Positions 39,535-50,099 are shown, numbered from the stretch's first letter. The stretch is DNA of 64,000 nucleotides from Asparagopsis taxiformis (GCA_030407315.1 JALQPE010002454.1:124001-188000); one strand, 5' to 3'. Numbers and translations are program-made. The notes: generated from the sequence alone by a model not told the origin.

Positions 39535-42500
39535 TTATACTCTGCGGATGCGGGCACTTCGTCGTACTCCTGCCACTACAGCCTCATTCGACTTGACTTT
39601 TGTTTCTGCGGCTTTCCGCTTCGCAGCAGTCCTAGACTTCTTCAGAACTCCTTGCCCATTTCCAATTTTCTGTTGCGATCGAGGGCGTGTTCGTTGTGCC
39701 TCGCTCGGTGACTCCATAGGATCTCTCGCAGTATTCATATCCTTCTCAATTGTAGTATTTTCTTTATCTGCCCCAGAGGAGCATCCAGTGCTTCGTCGCG
39801 AAGAGTGTTCACCTCTGGATGCCATACTGTCTGCTTCAGAAGATGGCTCCTTCTTTCGGTCGTCATCATTGTCTCCCACCTCTGAAACACTCACTGCCAC
39901 TTGCTTACTGTCAGCAATTTGCTTAGCACGTCTAATTTCTTTCCCCTTGTCCCTTCCAGCTTTTCCATTCCCATCGGTTTTATCGCTCTCACACGGTGTC
40001 ATTCCATCTTCTGTTCCATGGGTATCACCCTTTTCGACAGATCCTTCTCGTTCCTTCAATACTTCCTTGTTTTTCTCACTTTCCCTTTCTCCCTTCGGCG
40101 ACAACTTCGCCTTCTTAGTAGAGGGCTCACAGCCAGACTGTCCCCCCGTCTGATCTTCAGACCCCTCACCTTTCGCATGTACACTAGATGTCTCAAACAG
40201 ATCTATCGAAAGTCGCTTCTGGCCCCTCGATGATGTTTCTCTATCGGATGCATTCTGATCGCCAGTTCCAGACAACCCGGACAACGCAGTGTCCCCCAAT
40301 CTTTCTTGATCCTTCACTGCAGACAGATTGAGTGCTTTGGATGCCGAAGACTTTCCCCTTTCTGACCCTGTCCGCGAGTCAACCTCTTTTTGTTCTTGAC
40401 TTGGTGTCGTCATATCTACCTCACTACCATATTTCGGAGCCGTTACCACGACAGAAGGTGGAACAGTAGAAACTTCAACGTTTTTCGGAATCACACGGAA
40501 CAAATCTTTTGGAAGCATTACTTGACTCCTATGTTCTGCAAGTGTCCACTTCCGACCGGCTTGCTTTTTCTTCAATATATTCCCAGCAATTCGAGCAAGC
40601 TGACCGATCCGTTCCGTCTTAGCACCTGGTGCGCTTCCCTCTTCCTCTGACGCATCTTGCGCGATATACAAGCTTTCTAGATGTTCGTTCAGCACACCCG
40701 CATACTCATTAGATTCAAGCAATCGATCTATGTGCAGCTCGAGACATTTTTCAGATTCTGGGAAACCAGCACCCTGGTCAACCTCTACATCCGGCAAGTT
40801 CGCAAGAACCCAAATGAACTCCGATATTGTGGATTCTGGAAGAAGCTGTAGCGCAGATGCATTCCCATCCAGTTTGGCTTTCTCAAATACTCTTCGCCGG
40901 TAGCGGAAAAGAGAGGTCAACATGGATCGAACTTGTACCAAGTTGTCTCGGTCCGGTTCAATTGCCATCAGTGGTAATGAGACAATCCATCTCAAAGGCA
41001 AACGCTTTTTCAGTATTGATGTGTAAACGGTTTTCGCAAAAGCGATGCGGACATCCGGGTGTTCATCCTGTGCACAGAGGACAGTTGAGATGAACACTGG
41101 CGGAGATATTCCTCGGAAATATTTGGGATCCCGGCCTAGGAAGAGCATGGCACGCGCTGCAGATAAACGTGAGACTGCGCGCATGACAATAACTGCGCTG
41201 CTCTCATCTTGTTTGTCCTCTTCCTCACTGTTGACATCATCACTGAAGTTATCACGTGAGGCTCCAAAGATATCCCCATCTTTGGCATTGGTAATTTCCA
41301 TGAGAATTTTGATCACGTTGTTAAGTTCTTCATTGTTTGTATTCACATATGGTAATCCATATATGAGAAGCTTTAGCGATCTTTGAATGACCTCGACCAT
41401 ACATGAGGCCCGAAAATCTGTGATATTCTCCGGTAACGAGGCTACAGAAACCCCTACAGACGCCGGAATTGATGCCCTTCTCGACAATCGTCGACTGTGA
41501 CGCGACTTTTTCCGCCAAGGCTGACCGACCGACTCAAACTCTCGGATTTTCTTATTCAGAGATCCGCATAGCAAGGCTCTAGCGAAATCAAACGACTCCA
41601 GAGATACCGGTTTGAACATTTCAGTGCTGAATTTGGCAAACTGAGAGAGCGCAGTGATAGGAGCAATAACATTTTCTAGATCTCCTGAAAAGCGATCAAT
41701 GCTTTCTGACAGAGCCTTAACAATCGACATCAGAGGTGATGGCCTGACAGAAGTATCTTTGGCCAACCATATGGCCGCCCGAGTTGCCCATTTTGCCAAG
41801 AGGGCGCACTGCTCCACATCAGAATCAACCTTTGCGACCATATGCGTCTCCAGTGTCGGGTACAAATCTTGAAGGTGTGCATTTTTGCAAACTTCCTCAG
41901 ATAGTCGGCTCAACAGCTTGAGACCGCACAACAGAACATGGGAGCCTGCGTCATCATCCGGACCAACTTCGACAACGGCTAGAGAGCGTACAGCTGAAAC
42001 GTTTTTCTGCAATACTTCATGAACATACTTGCTAGCGATGTCGAGATATCGCAAACAACCGCACAATAGTGACGAAGAATCATCAAGGGAAGATGGTCGA
42101 GTCCCGATATTTTCATCTGTTTTTTCAAGGTGAGCACTAGAACTTTCCTCCCCCGCAATATCGCAGGCTATTTCAAAATGGATGGAGCTGAAGATTCCAG
42201 GGCGACATCGGGGAAGGATTTGTTCGCGCAAGAAAATACCAGCTACAGATTTTGAACCAAGACGCGCAACAGCGTCTTTGCAAGCCGCCGAAAACTCTGC
42301 AGAAGTGGAATCAAAGCTGATGGTCTTCACAATTTGATCATAGAACCGCAGATCAACAGCCGATGCAATTGCTGTACACATGTCCAATGCATTGTCGGGG
42401 CCCATTGATTTCCCAGGTAGAGATTTCGCAAGTTTCATCGCAAAAGCTCGAACTTCCTCTGGATCCAAGCGACGCGAGCTCGCTGCAGCCTTGTCTGTCT

Positions 42501-44586
42501 TTCTGCGGACTCGTTTCGAGAAAGTTTTGGGTGGCGAATCATTCGATGCTTGTGAAGATTCAGTTGGGGAATGTGTTCTGGCTTTCAAACGAAACTCTGC
42601 AATCTTAAGGAGAGCATTCCGAGTCCGACTTCTTTCCTGCAACAGAGCAGCAAATTGAACTGCATCATTCTCCTCAAGATGACATAGGAACATTGCAAAA
42701 CGTTTCATCCTTTCCTTACATGCTTCTGGATCATCACTCTTCAAATCTGTAATGCCCTCAAAGATGACATTCTCAATTGCGAAAGCTGCGGAGAAATCAC
42801 CAGCACCTCTCAACGCCATGTGTGCTTGCATTAATGTGCTAGGCAGCCAAGACAATCTCTGTATGCGGATGTTGCCACCACTGTCCCTAGCCCCAGATGC
42901 AGCAACGGTATCGCTGCCACTGTTTTTCGGTTCAGAACGCAGCGTTGCCGTATTCTTGTCATTTGCTGAATCTGACTTGGCCGCATCTTTTCCCGCTGAA
43001 ATTCCATGCGGCACACCTTTCTGCTGTGTTCTATATACGACAGCTACTTGGCGCAAAGCTTCTTGTCGAACAGCAGGTTTCCGGTCGCGGAGCCTCGTGG
43101 AGAATAACTTTAGAAGCTCATCGCTTGCAACATCAACAGCCTTACCAATGGCAGAGACAGCCACAACTCGAACGCTTTCATCTCTATCCATTGCCCTGTC
43201 TCGCAGCATGTTGTCAAGCGCATCGCGGCGTCTAGGATGTCCAATCATCAAGTCAGGTAATGCTGCGCAGACCTCTGCTCGTATTTGTGGTTCGACATCG
43301 CGATTTCTCGTGAGGAACTCTGCGAAAAGAGAAGGATATGAGTCTACCATATCCGACCGCGACGTGAACAACTCGGCTAATAAATGGACATTGCCGAGTC
43401 GGGTTGGGATTTCCATCGACCGTATCCGGTCCTCTAAATTCGGAATTACATATATGAGAATCTCAGGAGCCACACGGTTGATGGCCACCAGCAGATCTGA
43501 AATGTACTGGTGATGCTCTGATAGTTCAGACACGTCATCGGAGGACTCGCCAGTTCGCGCTCGTTTTGATGGCGATTTGCGCCGGGATGGTGCATTTGAG
43601 GAGGGTGCACCATCTAAATGTTGCAATATTCGAATCGAGGCGTTGAGCAAGCTGCACACAGGTACCTGGATGACATTTCGGGATTCATAGACCACCCTTT
43701 CTGCCATTGTGGCGGCCGGCTGTGAATATTTAAGAGCTGGCACTAACGGCGCCAACAGTGCATCCATGACAACCTTGTCGATTTGTTCCATTTCCTCCAA
43801 CAGTGACACCAGGATGTCAGCTAAATACTGGCGTATCTTCGCGGGGTGGTGCGGGCGAGCCACCGCGTAAAAGCACGCAAACATATCGCACACAATATCA
43901 TGTTCGTCGCAGAAGATAACAAACGTCTTCACAGTAGCTAACTGCTCTAACAGCGAAAAGCGGAATAGCTCCATGCCATCACTCTGCGACGCAATCGCAG
44001 CGAGCTGTTCCACGAATAGCGAACAGACCTGATTCAACTTTAGCGACGAAATAGGCGGTTCAGGGGCGCATATGCGTAGCAACTCTGCGAGGCAGCAGGC
44101 AGTGAACAATCGAACGGCGTCCAAATCATGCGACATACATCTATCGGTCGCGAGCAGTTCAGTCAGCGCCTTGAGATCGCTTTCGGAATGTTCTGAACTG
44201 GGCTGCTCTGTTCTATTGGGGAGCTTCTGGAGGGTTTGGAGAAGCGCGCGCAGTTGTGCGGGTATATGGGTGGGTTGTGCGTCGAGAGCGGCGAGTGTCC
44301 ATTCGGCGGTGAGCTGGACAGGGGCATCGGGGTCGACGCTGGGTTGGTCAGATGGGACGGGGCGCTCGGGGGGGCTGGATGATTGTACATGATGAGCGAC
44401 GATGCGTTCGAAATCAGCACGACGGCGCGAGAGTTTTCTAGGCACGAAGGAGGTGGCGCGCAGGGTGGAGCGACGGGGTCGGCGGGGCGGAAGCGGGGCG
44501 GGGGACGCAGGTGATAGAGCTGCATGTCGGGCGGCGGTGGCACGCACGGCTGCTGCTCGGCGCGGTCGCGGTCGCGGTTGCGGCAT
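39535..44586 (-). CDS. PDS5: PDS5, sister chromatid cohesion protein
   Basis: 1683 aa, single exon. HEAT-repeat cohesin regulator that binds the SCC1 hinge and controls loop size and cohesion. The diagnostic PDS5 start is present: RLFTACCLAELLRICAPEPPI, FRFSLLEQLATVKTFVIFCDEH, then ADILVSLLEEMEQIDKVVMDALLAPLVPALK. HEAT repeats continue to about residue 1300. The C-terminal 350 residues are charged Lys/Glu/Ser/Asp, ending in a basic GVRRSARIRRV. No Tudor domain was seen inside, whereas plant PDS5 often carries one at the C terminus. Confidence 0.9.
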   Translation of the reverse strand: MPQPRPRPRRAAAVRATAARHAALSPASPAPLPPRRPRRSTLRATSFVPRKLSRRRADFERIVAHHVQSSSPPERPVPSDQPSVDPDAPVQLTAEWTLAALDAQPTHIPAQLRALLQTLQKLPNRTEQPSSEHSESDLKALTELLATDRCMSHDLDAVRLFTACCLAELLRICAPEPPISSLKLNQVCSLFVEQLAAIASQSDGMELFRFSLLEQLATVKTFVIFCDEHDIVCDMFACFYAVARPHHPAKIRQYLADILVSLLEEMEQIDKVVMDALLAPLVPALKYSQPAATMAERVVYESRNVIQVPVCSLLNASIRILQHLDGAPSSNAPSRRKSPSKRARTGESSDDVSELSEHHQYISDLLVAINRVAPEILIYVIPNLEDRIRSMEIPTRLGNVHLLAELFTSRSDMVDSYPSLFAEFLTRNRDVEPQIRAEVCAALPDLMIGHPRRRDALDNMLRDRAMDRDESVRVVAVSAIGKAVDVASDELLKLFSTRLRDRKPAVRQEALRQVAVVYRTQQKGVPHGISAGKDAAKSDSANDKNTATLRSEPKNSGSDTVAASGARDSGGNIRIQRLSWLPSTLMQAHMALRGAGDFSAAFAIENVIFEGITDLKSDDPEACKERMKRFAMFLCHLEENDAVQFAALLQERSRTRNALLKIAEFRLKARTHSPTESSQASNDSPPKTFSKRVRRKTDKAAASSRRLDPEEVRAFAMKLAKSLPGKSMGPDNALDMCTAIASAVDLRFYDQIVKTISFDSTSAEFSAACKDAVARLGSKSVAGIFLREQILPRCRPGIFSSIHFEIACDIAGEESSSAHLEKTDENIGTRPSSLDDSSSLLCGCLRYLDIASKYVHEVLQKNVSAVRSLAVVEVGPDDDAGSHVLLCGLKLLSRLSEEVCKNAHLQDLYPTLETHMVAKVDSDVEQCALLAKWATRAAIWLAKDTSVRPSPLMSIVKALSESIDRFSGDLENVIAPITALSQFAKFSTEMFKPVSLESFDFARALLCGSLNKKIREFESVGQPWRKKSRHSRRLSRRASIPASVGVSVASLPENITDFRASCMVEVIQRSLKLLIYGLPYVNTNNEELNNVIKILMEITNAKDGDIFGASRDNFSDDVNSEEEDKQDESSAVIVMRAVSRLSAARAMLFLGRDPKYFRGISPPVFISTVLCAQDEHPDVRIAFAKTVYTSILKKRLPLRWIVSLPLMAIEPDRDNLVQVRSMLTSLFRYRRRVFEKAKLDGNASALQLLPESTISEFIWVLANLPDVEVDQGAGFPESEKCLELHIDRLLESNEYAGVLNEHLESLYIAQDASEEEGSAPGAKTERIGQLARIAGNILKKKQAGRKWTLAEHRSQVMLPKDLFRVIPKNVEVSTVPPSVVVTAPKYGSEVDMTTPSQEQKEVDSRTGSERGKSSASKALNLSAVKDQERLGDTALSGLSGTGDQNASDRETSSRGQKRLSIDLFETSSVHAKGEGSEDQTGGQSGCEPSTKKAKLSPKGERESEKNKEVLKEREGSVEKGDTHGTEDGMTPCESDKTDGNGKAGRDKGKEIRRAKQIADSKQVAVSVSEVGDNDDDRKKEPSSEADSMASRGEHSSRRSTGCSSGADKENTTIEKDMNTARDPMESPSEAQRTRPRSQQKIGNGQGVLKKSRTAAKRKAAETKVKSNEAVVAGVRRSARIRRV

Positions 44587-45166
44587 GACGAGTTGAGATT
44601 GTGCAGCAGCTGTGCGGTCTAGCGGGTGATGGCGACAGAGGGAGTGGGGGAGGTTGACATAGGTCGGTGGTGTAGGAGTGCAAGCTAGGAGGTGTATGTG
44701 TGCGCTTTGATTGGTTTAATCGGTTTTTATTGAATGGCGCGCAGTGAGATTTTTGCAGCAGTTTATGTTTCGGTTAGGAATCAGCGAGTGGGCGAACGGC
44801 ACTTGGCAAGTGACGAGAGGTATTCCCGCCAAAACGACGCGTTGTGTGTCGGTGCGTTTTGCATCGCGCACGATCATAGGCTCTAATGACAGCATGGGAG
44901 GTCATATCGAGGGCAATGTCCAGCGGGTACACTGTAAGCTTTAATGGAATGGAACTCAGCTGGCAAGCTTTCGATTCAACCGTCACACACAATTTTATCA
45001 TTCAACAAGCAAACGAAAGTGCATATGCAACGACACACATGCGAGCCAGTCCACTGCCATCACAAACTTATTTCTAGAATAGAACGCACGTCTAGCGCAC
45101 AGGCCCGACAAAAGCCAGCGCGCCGATTCAACAATCGCAGTTAGCCATGAAAAAAGTAGCACAAAC
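44587..45166. promoter_or_regulatory. PDS5 upstream region with inverted CCAAT
   Basis: 580 bp between the PDS5 start and the 3' end of the proline-rich gene. TGATTGG (CCAATCA on the minus strand) at 44708-44714, about 120 nt upstream of the PDS5 ATG. No other gene seen. Confidence 0.4.
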
Positions 45167-46055
45167 CTAAGACTCGATATTTTTGAAACGCGTATACCCC
45201 TTGGGTATCGCAAATCCCTTTGAAGGGTCCGCATATCCGCCACCCGTACCCGAACTGGCCGGATGACCCTGCGGCATTTCCTTCTCATCATCCGACTGAG
45301 TAGCACTAGCACCAAAGCAACACACGCCCTTCTTTTTCTTCTTCTTCACGACTGTCGGCGCAGATCTAGCAGCCTGAGCGGACGGCACCGCCGGAGAGGG
45401 CGGAGCGTCAGCAGTAGCGGCATCCTCACCATCTTTTGACTTTTTCCCCGCCTTCTTCAAAGCCTTATCAGCGGCAGCTTGCGTTTTCATGCGCAATTTC
45501 TCCGCCTCGGCCTCGGCCTTGATCCGCTGCTTCTCAGCTTCGGCGGCGGCCTTTGCGGCGGCTTTATCGGCCTTTTTGGATGCTCTTTTCGACAATTCGG
45601 CCTCCTCATCATCGGCGGCGGGGGGCGAAGACGCGACTGGCGGCGGCGGCGCCACTTTGGCGTCGACGGGCGCTTGGACTACACTCGCGGATGGTGCTGG
45701 CGGCGGTGGCGGCGGCGGGGATGTACTACGATCGCGCATGGCAAGGACGATGGCGGTGTCAGAGAGCGGGACAAATCGTGAGAAAATGATGATGCGCACT
45801 GCGCGGAATAACATACCTTGCTGCGGGAGCTGCTGACGGCGGTGGCGGAGGCGGGGGCGCTGCGCTGGTCGGCTTTGGGAGCACGGAAATCGGCGGCGGG
45901 GGCGCGGCTGCTGGCGGCGGTGGGGGCGCGGTCACAGCGGCGCGGTTAGCTGTCGGAGGGGGCGGCGGCGGCGGCGGTGGGGGCGAGCGTGAAGCGCCAT
46001 TTGAGATTGGCAGTGGCGGTGGTGGTGGGGGTGGGGGCGGCGGTGGTGGTGGCAT
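45167..46055 (-). CDS. Proline-rich protein with Ala/Lys helix and polybasic Cys-Cys motif
   Basis: 265 aa, two exons: 45817-46055 and 45167-45725, with a 91-nt intron (GTATGT..GTAG) joining the two proline runs in frame (PAAPAAS then TSPPPP). The start is the ATG at 46055 before a 13-Pro run; both Pro blocks (about 75 and 40 residues) are poly-Pro stretches interrupted by Ala, Thr and Val. A charged Ala/Lys/Glu helix follows (about residues 125-180), then KKKKKKGVCCFG, a polybasic Cys-Cys pair typical of palmitoylated membrane anchors, and a Gly/Lys/Phe tail. The Pro runs could bind SH3, WW or profilin. Not recognised as a known family. Confidence 0.75.
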
Positions 46056-46737
46056 TGGAAATTTGATGGGGTAGTTGGAAAGTGAATGAACGAGTCGGTA
46101 TAGGGCTGGGCTACGGCGGCTGAAAGCAAGGCAGCGCAAGAGGGCGCTCACGTCAAGGCCGTGGTAAAGAGAGTCAGTCAGTTGGTACAAGTAGAAAGAG
46201 TGATCGCGATCGAGCAGTGCGGCATTGGTTGTAAGCGCGATGGAACGGGCGTAGGTGGGAAGACGTGGTGGCCCAGTGGATTGAGTGGAGTGTGTGTTCT
46301 GGAGATAAATAATTTCATGGCGGCCAGTTCAGTTTGCAACCTTCGGTGAAAGACGGTGACGTGGACGGCGGCTGTGGTGTTTCTGTTGAGTAAAGGCACG
46401 CGCGCGTATGACGTCACAGAATGCATCTTTGCAATAAATTCATATTTGCCAACTGGCGTCGCTACATTTTAACGCCTCACAATTCAAAATCCAAACGCTT
46501 CCAACTGCCTGTCACGTGTCGCCAATCGCGTACTTTCTAGGAGTGTTACAACACAAACTGCAATCACGAGCCGCAGCAACAGCAACAGCACCACTGCGCT
46601 ACGCTGTGCTGCGTAGCCCCTTTGATCTTTTTTCAATTCACTTACTGTAATTTTCTACCACTTCAGCACTCGCACAGACGTAACTACATCACATGCGCTT
46701 CGTCGCAACGCCATCGACAATTACATCTCATACACAT
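46056..46737. promoter_or_regulatory. Intergenic region with CCAAT
   Basis: 682 bp upstream of the proline-rich gene and downstream of SGTA. A CCAATCG lies at 46522-46528. AT-rich near 46440-46700. No gene recognised. Confidence 0.35.
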
Positions 46738-47949
46738 TCACGATCTGCCACTGTTATTACCCGTCGCTCCATTCGTAGTAGCATTCCCTCCCATACCTGC
46801 AAATCCGCCGTTCATCATGGTCTGCATCGCCTGCTGCAGCATGCCCGGGTTCTCCCGAAACAATCCATCAATCTGATCCAGTGCGCCCGAATTGAGGAAT
46901 GTATCAGCAGCACCAGCCGGCAGATTGATTCCCATCGATCGTGCCATCTGATCGAGTGTACTCGCATTGGGACGCGGCATTCCATTCATCAGACTTTCCA
47001 CACCACCTGGCAGATTAGACGATTGCTCAGGATCGCCATTGGCTGCCCTAATTTTGTCCTTGGCCTGTCGCAACTGCTCCTTGATCGCTTCATTATACGG
47101 TGCCAGACGAAGCACTCCTGTCAATGCCTCAACCTCCTTGTCAAACATTCCAAGGCTTCGGTACGCTGTGGCCAGCTTTTCGCGCGGTCGCATGAATTTT
47201 CCATCCAAAGCTATAGAGCGCTTGCAATCGTCAACAGCCTCTGAGAAGCGTGAAAGCATGATCTTTGCTGCCGCTCTATTGCTGAAATACACCGCATTTT
47301 TGTCGTCCAGTTCAATGCATCGTGTGTACTGCTCAAGGGCCTCTTCATACTTCTTTGCTTTCAGCAGCGTATTTCCTTCAGTCTTCAGCCTCTCCGCTCG
47401 TGCCTTCTCTTGCTCCGTCGCCGGTCTGGACGGCGCTGCCTTACCAGACGTGGCACGCGTCTTCTTTTCCGAACGCTTCGCATCATACTTCTCGCGTGCA
47501 CGCGTCATCCTTCTGTCATACTCCGCACTGCCTTCCTCGACTCCCTTGAATAGGTTTGTTGTCGCCTTGAGGCGTGCCACAAACTTCAAGAAGCCATCAT
47601 CCTCTGAAGATGCTGCGCCCGATGTACCTGCACTAGAAGACGCACCCGCTGCCGAAGTTGCCCCTTGTTCAACCGTGTCTGCAGATGCTGTGGCAGCTGG
47701 TGCCGATCGTGACGCTGAGTTTGCATTGGCGGACAGTAGCTGCTCGCGCCCGGCTTTGAAGATTTGTGTCAGTGAGAGGCCATCCAACGGATAGCGCTCT
47801 TTCGTTGCACTGTTTTGTACGTCGAGCGAATATGCATTCGATAATGCAGATATGGCGTCGTTAATCGAGTCGGATTTCAAACCTTGCACATTTACACTCT
47901 TCTGCAAATGGTCCAAGACGGCCATCATGAGCCACCTGTCGTCCTCCAT
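46738..47949 (-). CDS. SGTA: SGTA/Sgt2, small glutamine-rich TPR co-chaperone
   Basis: 403 aa. N-terminal dimerisation domain (VLDHLQKSVN, about 10-60), which binds GET4/GET5 or BAG6, a disordered Ala/Ser linker, three TPR motifs (about 190-300: ARAERLKTEGNTLLKAKKYEEALEQYTRCIELDDKN, then FSNRAAAKIMLSRFSEAVDDCKRSIALD), and a hydrophobic Met/Gly C-terminal domain (AMQTMMNGGFAGMGGN), which binds transmembrane segments. It delivers tail-anchored proteins to the GET pathway. Single exon, ATG at 47949; in one long minus-strand frame. Confidence 0.94.
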   Translation of the reverse strand: MEDDRWLMMAVLDHLQKSVNVQGLKSDSINDAISALSNAYSLDVQNSATKERYPLDGLSLTQIFKAGREQLLSANANSASRSAPAATASADTVEQGATSAAGASSSAGTSGAASSEDDGFLKFVARLKATTNLFKGVEEGSAEYDRRMTRAREKYDAKRSEKKTRATSGKAAPSRPATEQEKARAERLKTEGNTLLKAKKYEEALEQYTRCIELDDKNAVYFSNRAAAKIMLSRFSEAVDDCKRSIALDGKFMRPREKLATAYRSLGMFDKEVEALTGVLRLAPYNEAIKEQLRQAKDKIRAANGDPEQSSNLPGGVESLMNGMPRPNASTLDQMARSMGINLPAGAADTFLNSGALDQIDGLFRENPGMLQQAMQTMMNGGFAGMGGNATTNGATGNNSGRS

Positions 47950-48558
47950 ACTGACGTGCTGTGACGTAGGTAACTTTGCTGAGCGGAAGTGAAGTGTTGT
48001 GATGAAATGTGTTTCAAGGTGAATGACTGATCGTGATCCAGAGGCAAATTCACAATTCCTGCTTGAAACGCGAGCGCGCGTTGACCAAAATGTCTGGAAC
48101 GATCAAATGGAGCGCAGTGGATAGTAACATCAAACAATTGGCTTACTGTGCTGTGATAGGCCAGCTCAATCTATGAAAAGTTTGTGAAAAAGTTTTGCAC
48201 TTTTGTACAGATTCATGAATCGTAGCCTTGGCACTGCGACCAATCAAGGGCACCAGTTTTCTATTCTGGGCGCGCCATTTCAATACGTACGTCATTTCAT
48301 GTCTGAATGGGCCAATCAAAGTATCTTCGCTGTGCCCTATTGGAACACATTCTACAACTCGTGTTTAAGACGCATGGCATGGCCTTGCAAGCGGTAAGTG
48401 GATATTCTATGGTTATGAACACTACTTACGCATGCTCGCCTTTACCGTTCAATCCTCGATCACCGCGCTGCCAAACGCGTCCAATCTGTTATACAATAGC
48501 CTTGTCGACATGAGTTCCTTGGCCCCGCGAGAAACATCAAGTCCTGTTCAAGGACGCA
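47950..48558. promoter_or_regulatory. Divergent SGTA/membrane-protein promoter with two CCAAT boxes
   Basis: 609 bp between divergent genes. CCAATCA at 48240-48246 and again at 48312-48318, both plus orientation. A strong donor-like GTAAGT at 48394 suggests a non-coding first exon of the plus-strand gene may start here. Confidence 0.4.
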
Positions 48559-49319
48559 ATGCGCTTGACCCCGCTGTGCAGCTTCGAGATATTCGTATTT
48601 TTGAGACGTGAGTTAACGGCAGAGTCGCGCCGAGCAGCAACTCTCTTTGTTCGATTTCTGCCAACGCGCAGTTTCTACAGTTGCTAACTCAGCTTTCGTT
48701 GTGTTGTGCGGGGCATCCATTGGAGTAGTAATCTTGGCAAATCTGTCAGTTCGTTACGTCATCTCCGACGTCGCTACATGGTACGTTTCACTACCTAATT
48801 TCACCGCTGTGATTACCCATCCGACTTGCTGACCTGAATGCTTCGAAACATACCATACGTAAAGTTTGTTGTGGTACTGCTCCTTACCAGTTCGTTGTAT
48901 TGGTCATGGCTACTGCGCGAAAAGCTTACGGATACAGCTGTAAAATCCACGCAGGATTCCTTGCTGCGTCTTTGGTTTGCGTGGTTCTTATTAGGAGTCG
49001 CACCGCAGTTGGCCTTCTTCGTCGTAATGTACCAAAGCACTATAGTGATGCCAAGTCGTTTTGTTGAACGACTTAACAGATCTCTTGCTCACTTTCACGT
49101 TGCCTATTCGGCAGAGGTAAGCTTTGCGCGGAAATCGGCTATACTCCACCTTTTGCAACGGCGCAAGCTTTCTAACATAGGGTTCTGTGCATTCATATGC
49201 TGTCAAAATTATAGACCGGTCGTCTACTACGCCGATCGAGATCAGAACCGGAACCAAATCTACAGCCTGTACATTTGAGGCTGTCTAACCGGACGGGAGG
49301 AAGGTACGCGGAACGATAA
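48559..49319 (+). CDS. Small spliced multi-pass membrane protein, uncharacterised
   Basis: Gene model built by hand. Exons 48559-48607, 48672-48780, 48891-49116, with a last exon 49215-49319; introns start GTGAGT, GTACGT and GTAAGC. About 162 aa, all junctions in phase. A different last exon (49181-49288) fits the frame too. Hydrophobic helices: FEIFVFLRLSTVANSAFVVL..GVVILANL (about 10-40) and RLWFAWFLLGVAPQLAFFVV (about 80-100). The first intron's acceptor may be one of three AGs (48671, 48680, 48692), all in frame. The protein is not recognised. It ends seven bases from the convergent F-box gene. Confidence 0.5.
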
Positions 49320-49325
49320 TGAAAA

Positions 49326-50099
49326 TCACGCCGAGAAAGCATGATCGCTCAATAATTGCTTATACGCCTTGGCGACATCGAAAGCATTGTCATCCAAATA
49401 GAAGCGGACCTCATCCTCCTCAACGGATAATCCTTTTGCGATAAGTTTGACGACAAGCTGGCGTACATATGTCTCACGGCGCGCATGTGAATCGCTCTCT
49501 GGCAGTGGCCGGTCAGGTGTCGGTCGAAACTTGACGACAAGGAAATATTTTTTGGACAATACTTTGTCGCGCACAAGATATGGCGTCTGTTGTGCCGTTG
49601 GTGAGCCGGTGAAATGGAGGACGGAATCTTCCGTCAGGAGCGGCACGTAGAGCTGCGCTCTGGATGCGAGCTGATGCTCGGAGAAGAGCAAGTTTGTGCG
49701 GAAAATGTCCTGTGGCGTCACAGCGTACTGTAGTGCAAGCGAAGTGACCGAGTCTGTATTACCGAGCTGCACACAAATATAGAGTGTTCTCGTGCAATGG
49801 TGCATCTGAAATGCGCGAAACACACGTAGCCATGTTTGCGAGTCTGGCATGTCTATGTCGACGTTGCGAAGGACAGGGAGCTGCTGTGTTGAACGGGTAG
49901 GGTGCGGGCAGCTTTCGTAGAGAATAGAGCGTACGCCTATACATTCTGCCACGCGACGAGGCCACACGTAATTTCGGCAGAGGTTGCGCCAGAAATGGGA
50001 GGTTTGAGAGAGACTATGAAGGTCATCGGGATGAACAAAATTGCAAATAGTTTGTAGAGTTTGTTCGGGCAGGTCGGATAGGGTGGTTAGTCGCGTCAT
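49326..50099 (-). CDS. F-box protein with LysM-like domain
   Basis: 257 aa. F-box at the N terminus (LSDLPEQTLQTICNFVHPDDLHSLSQTSHFWRNLC), then about residues 103-155 a LysM-like repeat (ICVQLGNTDSVTSLALQYAVTPQDIFRTNLLF), and a C-terminal helical UBA/CUE-like region (EEDEVRFYLDDNAFDVAKAYKQLL). The F-box/LysM combination is known in plants (At1g55000-type) and green algae. Likely an SCF receptor; the substrate is unknown. LysM domains inside the cell are not expected to bind chitin-like glycans, so a protein-binding role is more likely. Divergent from DCP1. Confidence 0.8.
   Translation of the reverse strand: MTRLTTLSDLPEQTLQTICNFVHPDDLHSLSQTSHFWRNLCRNYVWPRRVAECIGVRSILYESCPHPTRSTQQLPVLRNVDIDMPDSQTWLRVFRAFQMHHCTRTLYICVQLGNTDSVTSLALQYAVTPQDIFRTNLLFSEHQLASRAQLYVPLLTEDSVLHFTGSPTAQQTPYLVRDKVLSKKYFLVVKFRPTPDRPLPESDSHARRETYVRQLVVKLIAKGLSVEEDEVRFYLDDNAFDVAKAYKQLLSDHAFSA

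Noticed and set aside
42752..43513. Plus-strand frame of 253 codons opposite PDS5
   Set aside because: Shadow of the HEAT-repeat coding frame.
46967..47794. Plus-strand frame of 275 codons opposite SGTA
   Set aside because: Entirely antisense to a well-supported gene; no independent coding signal.
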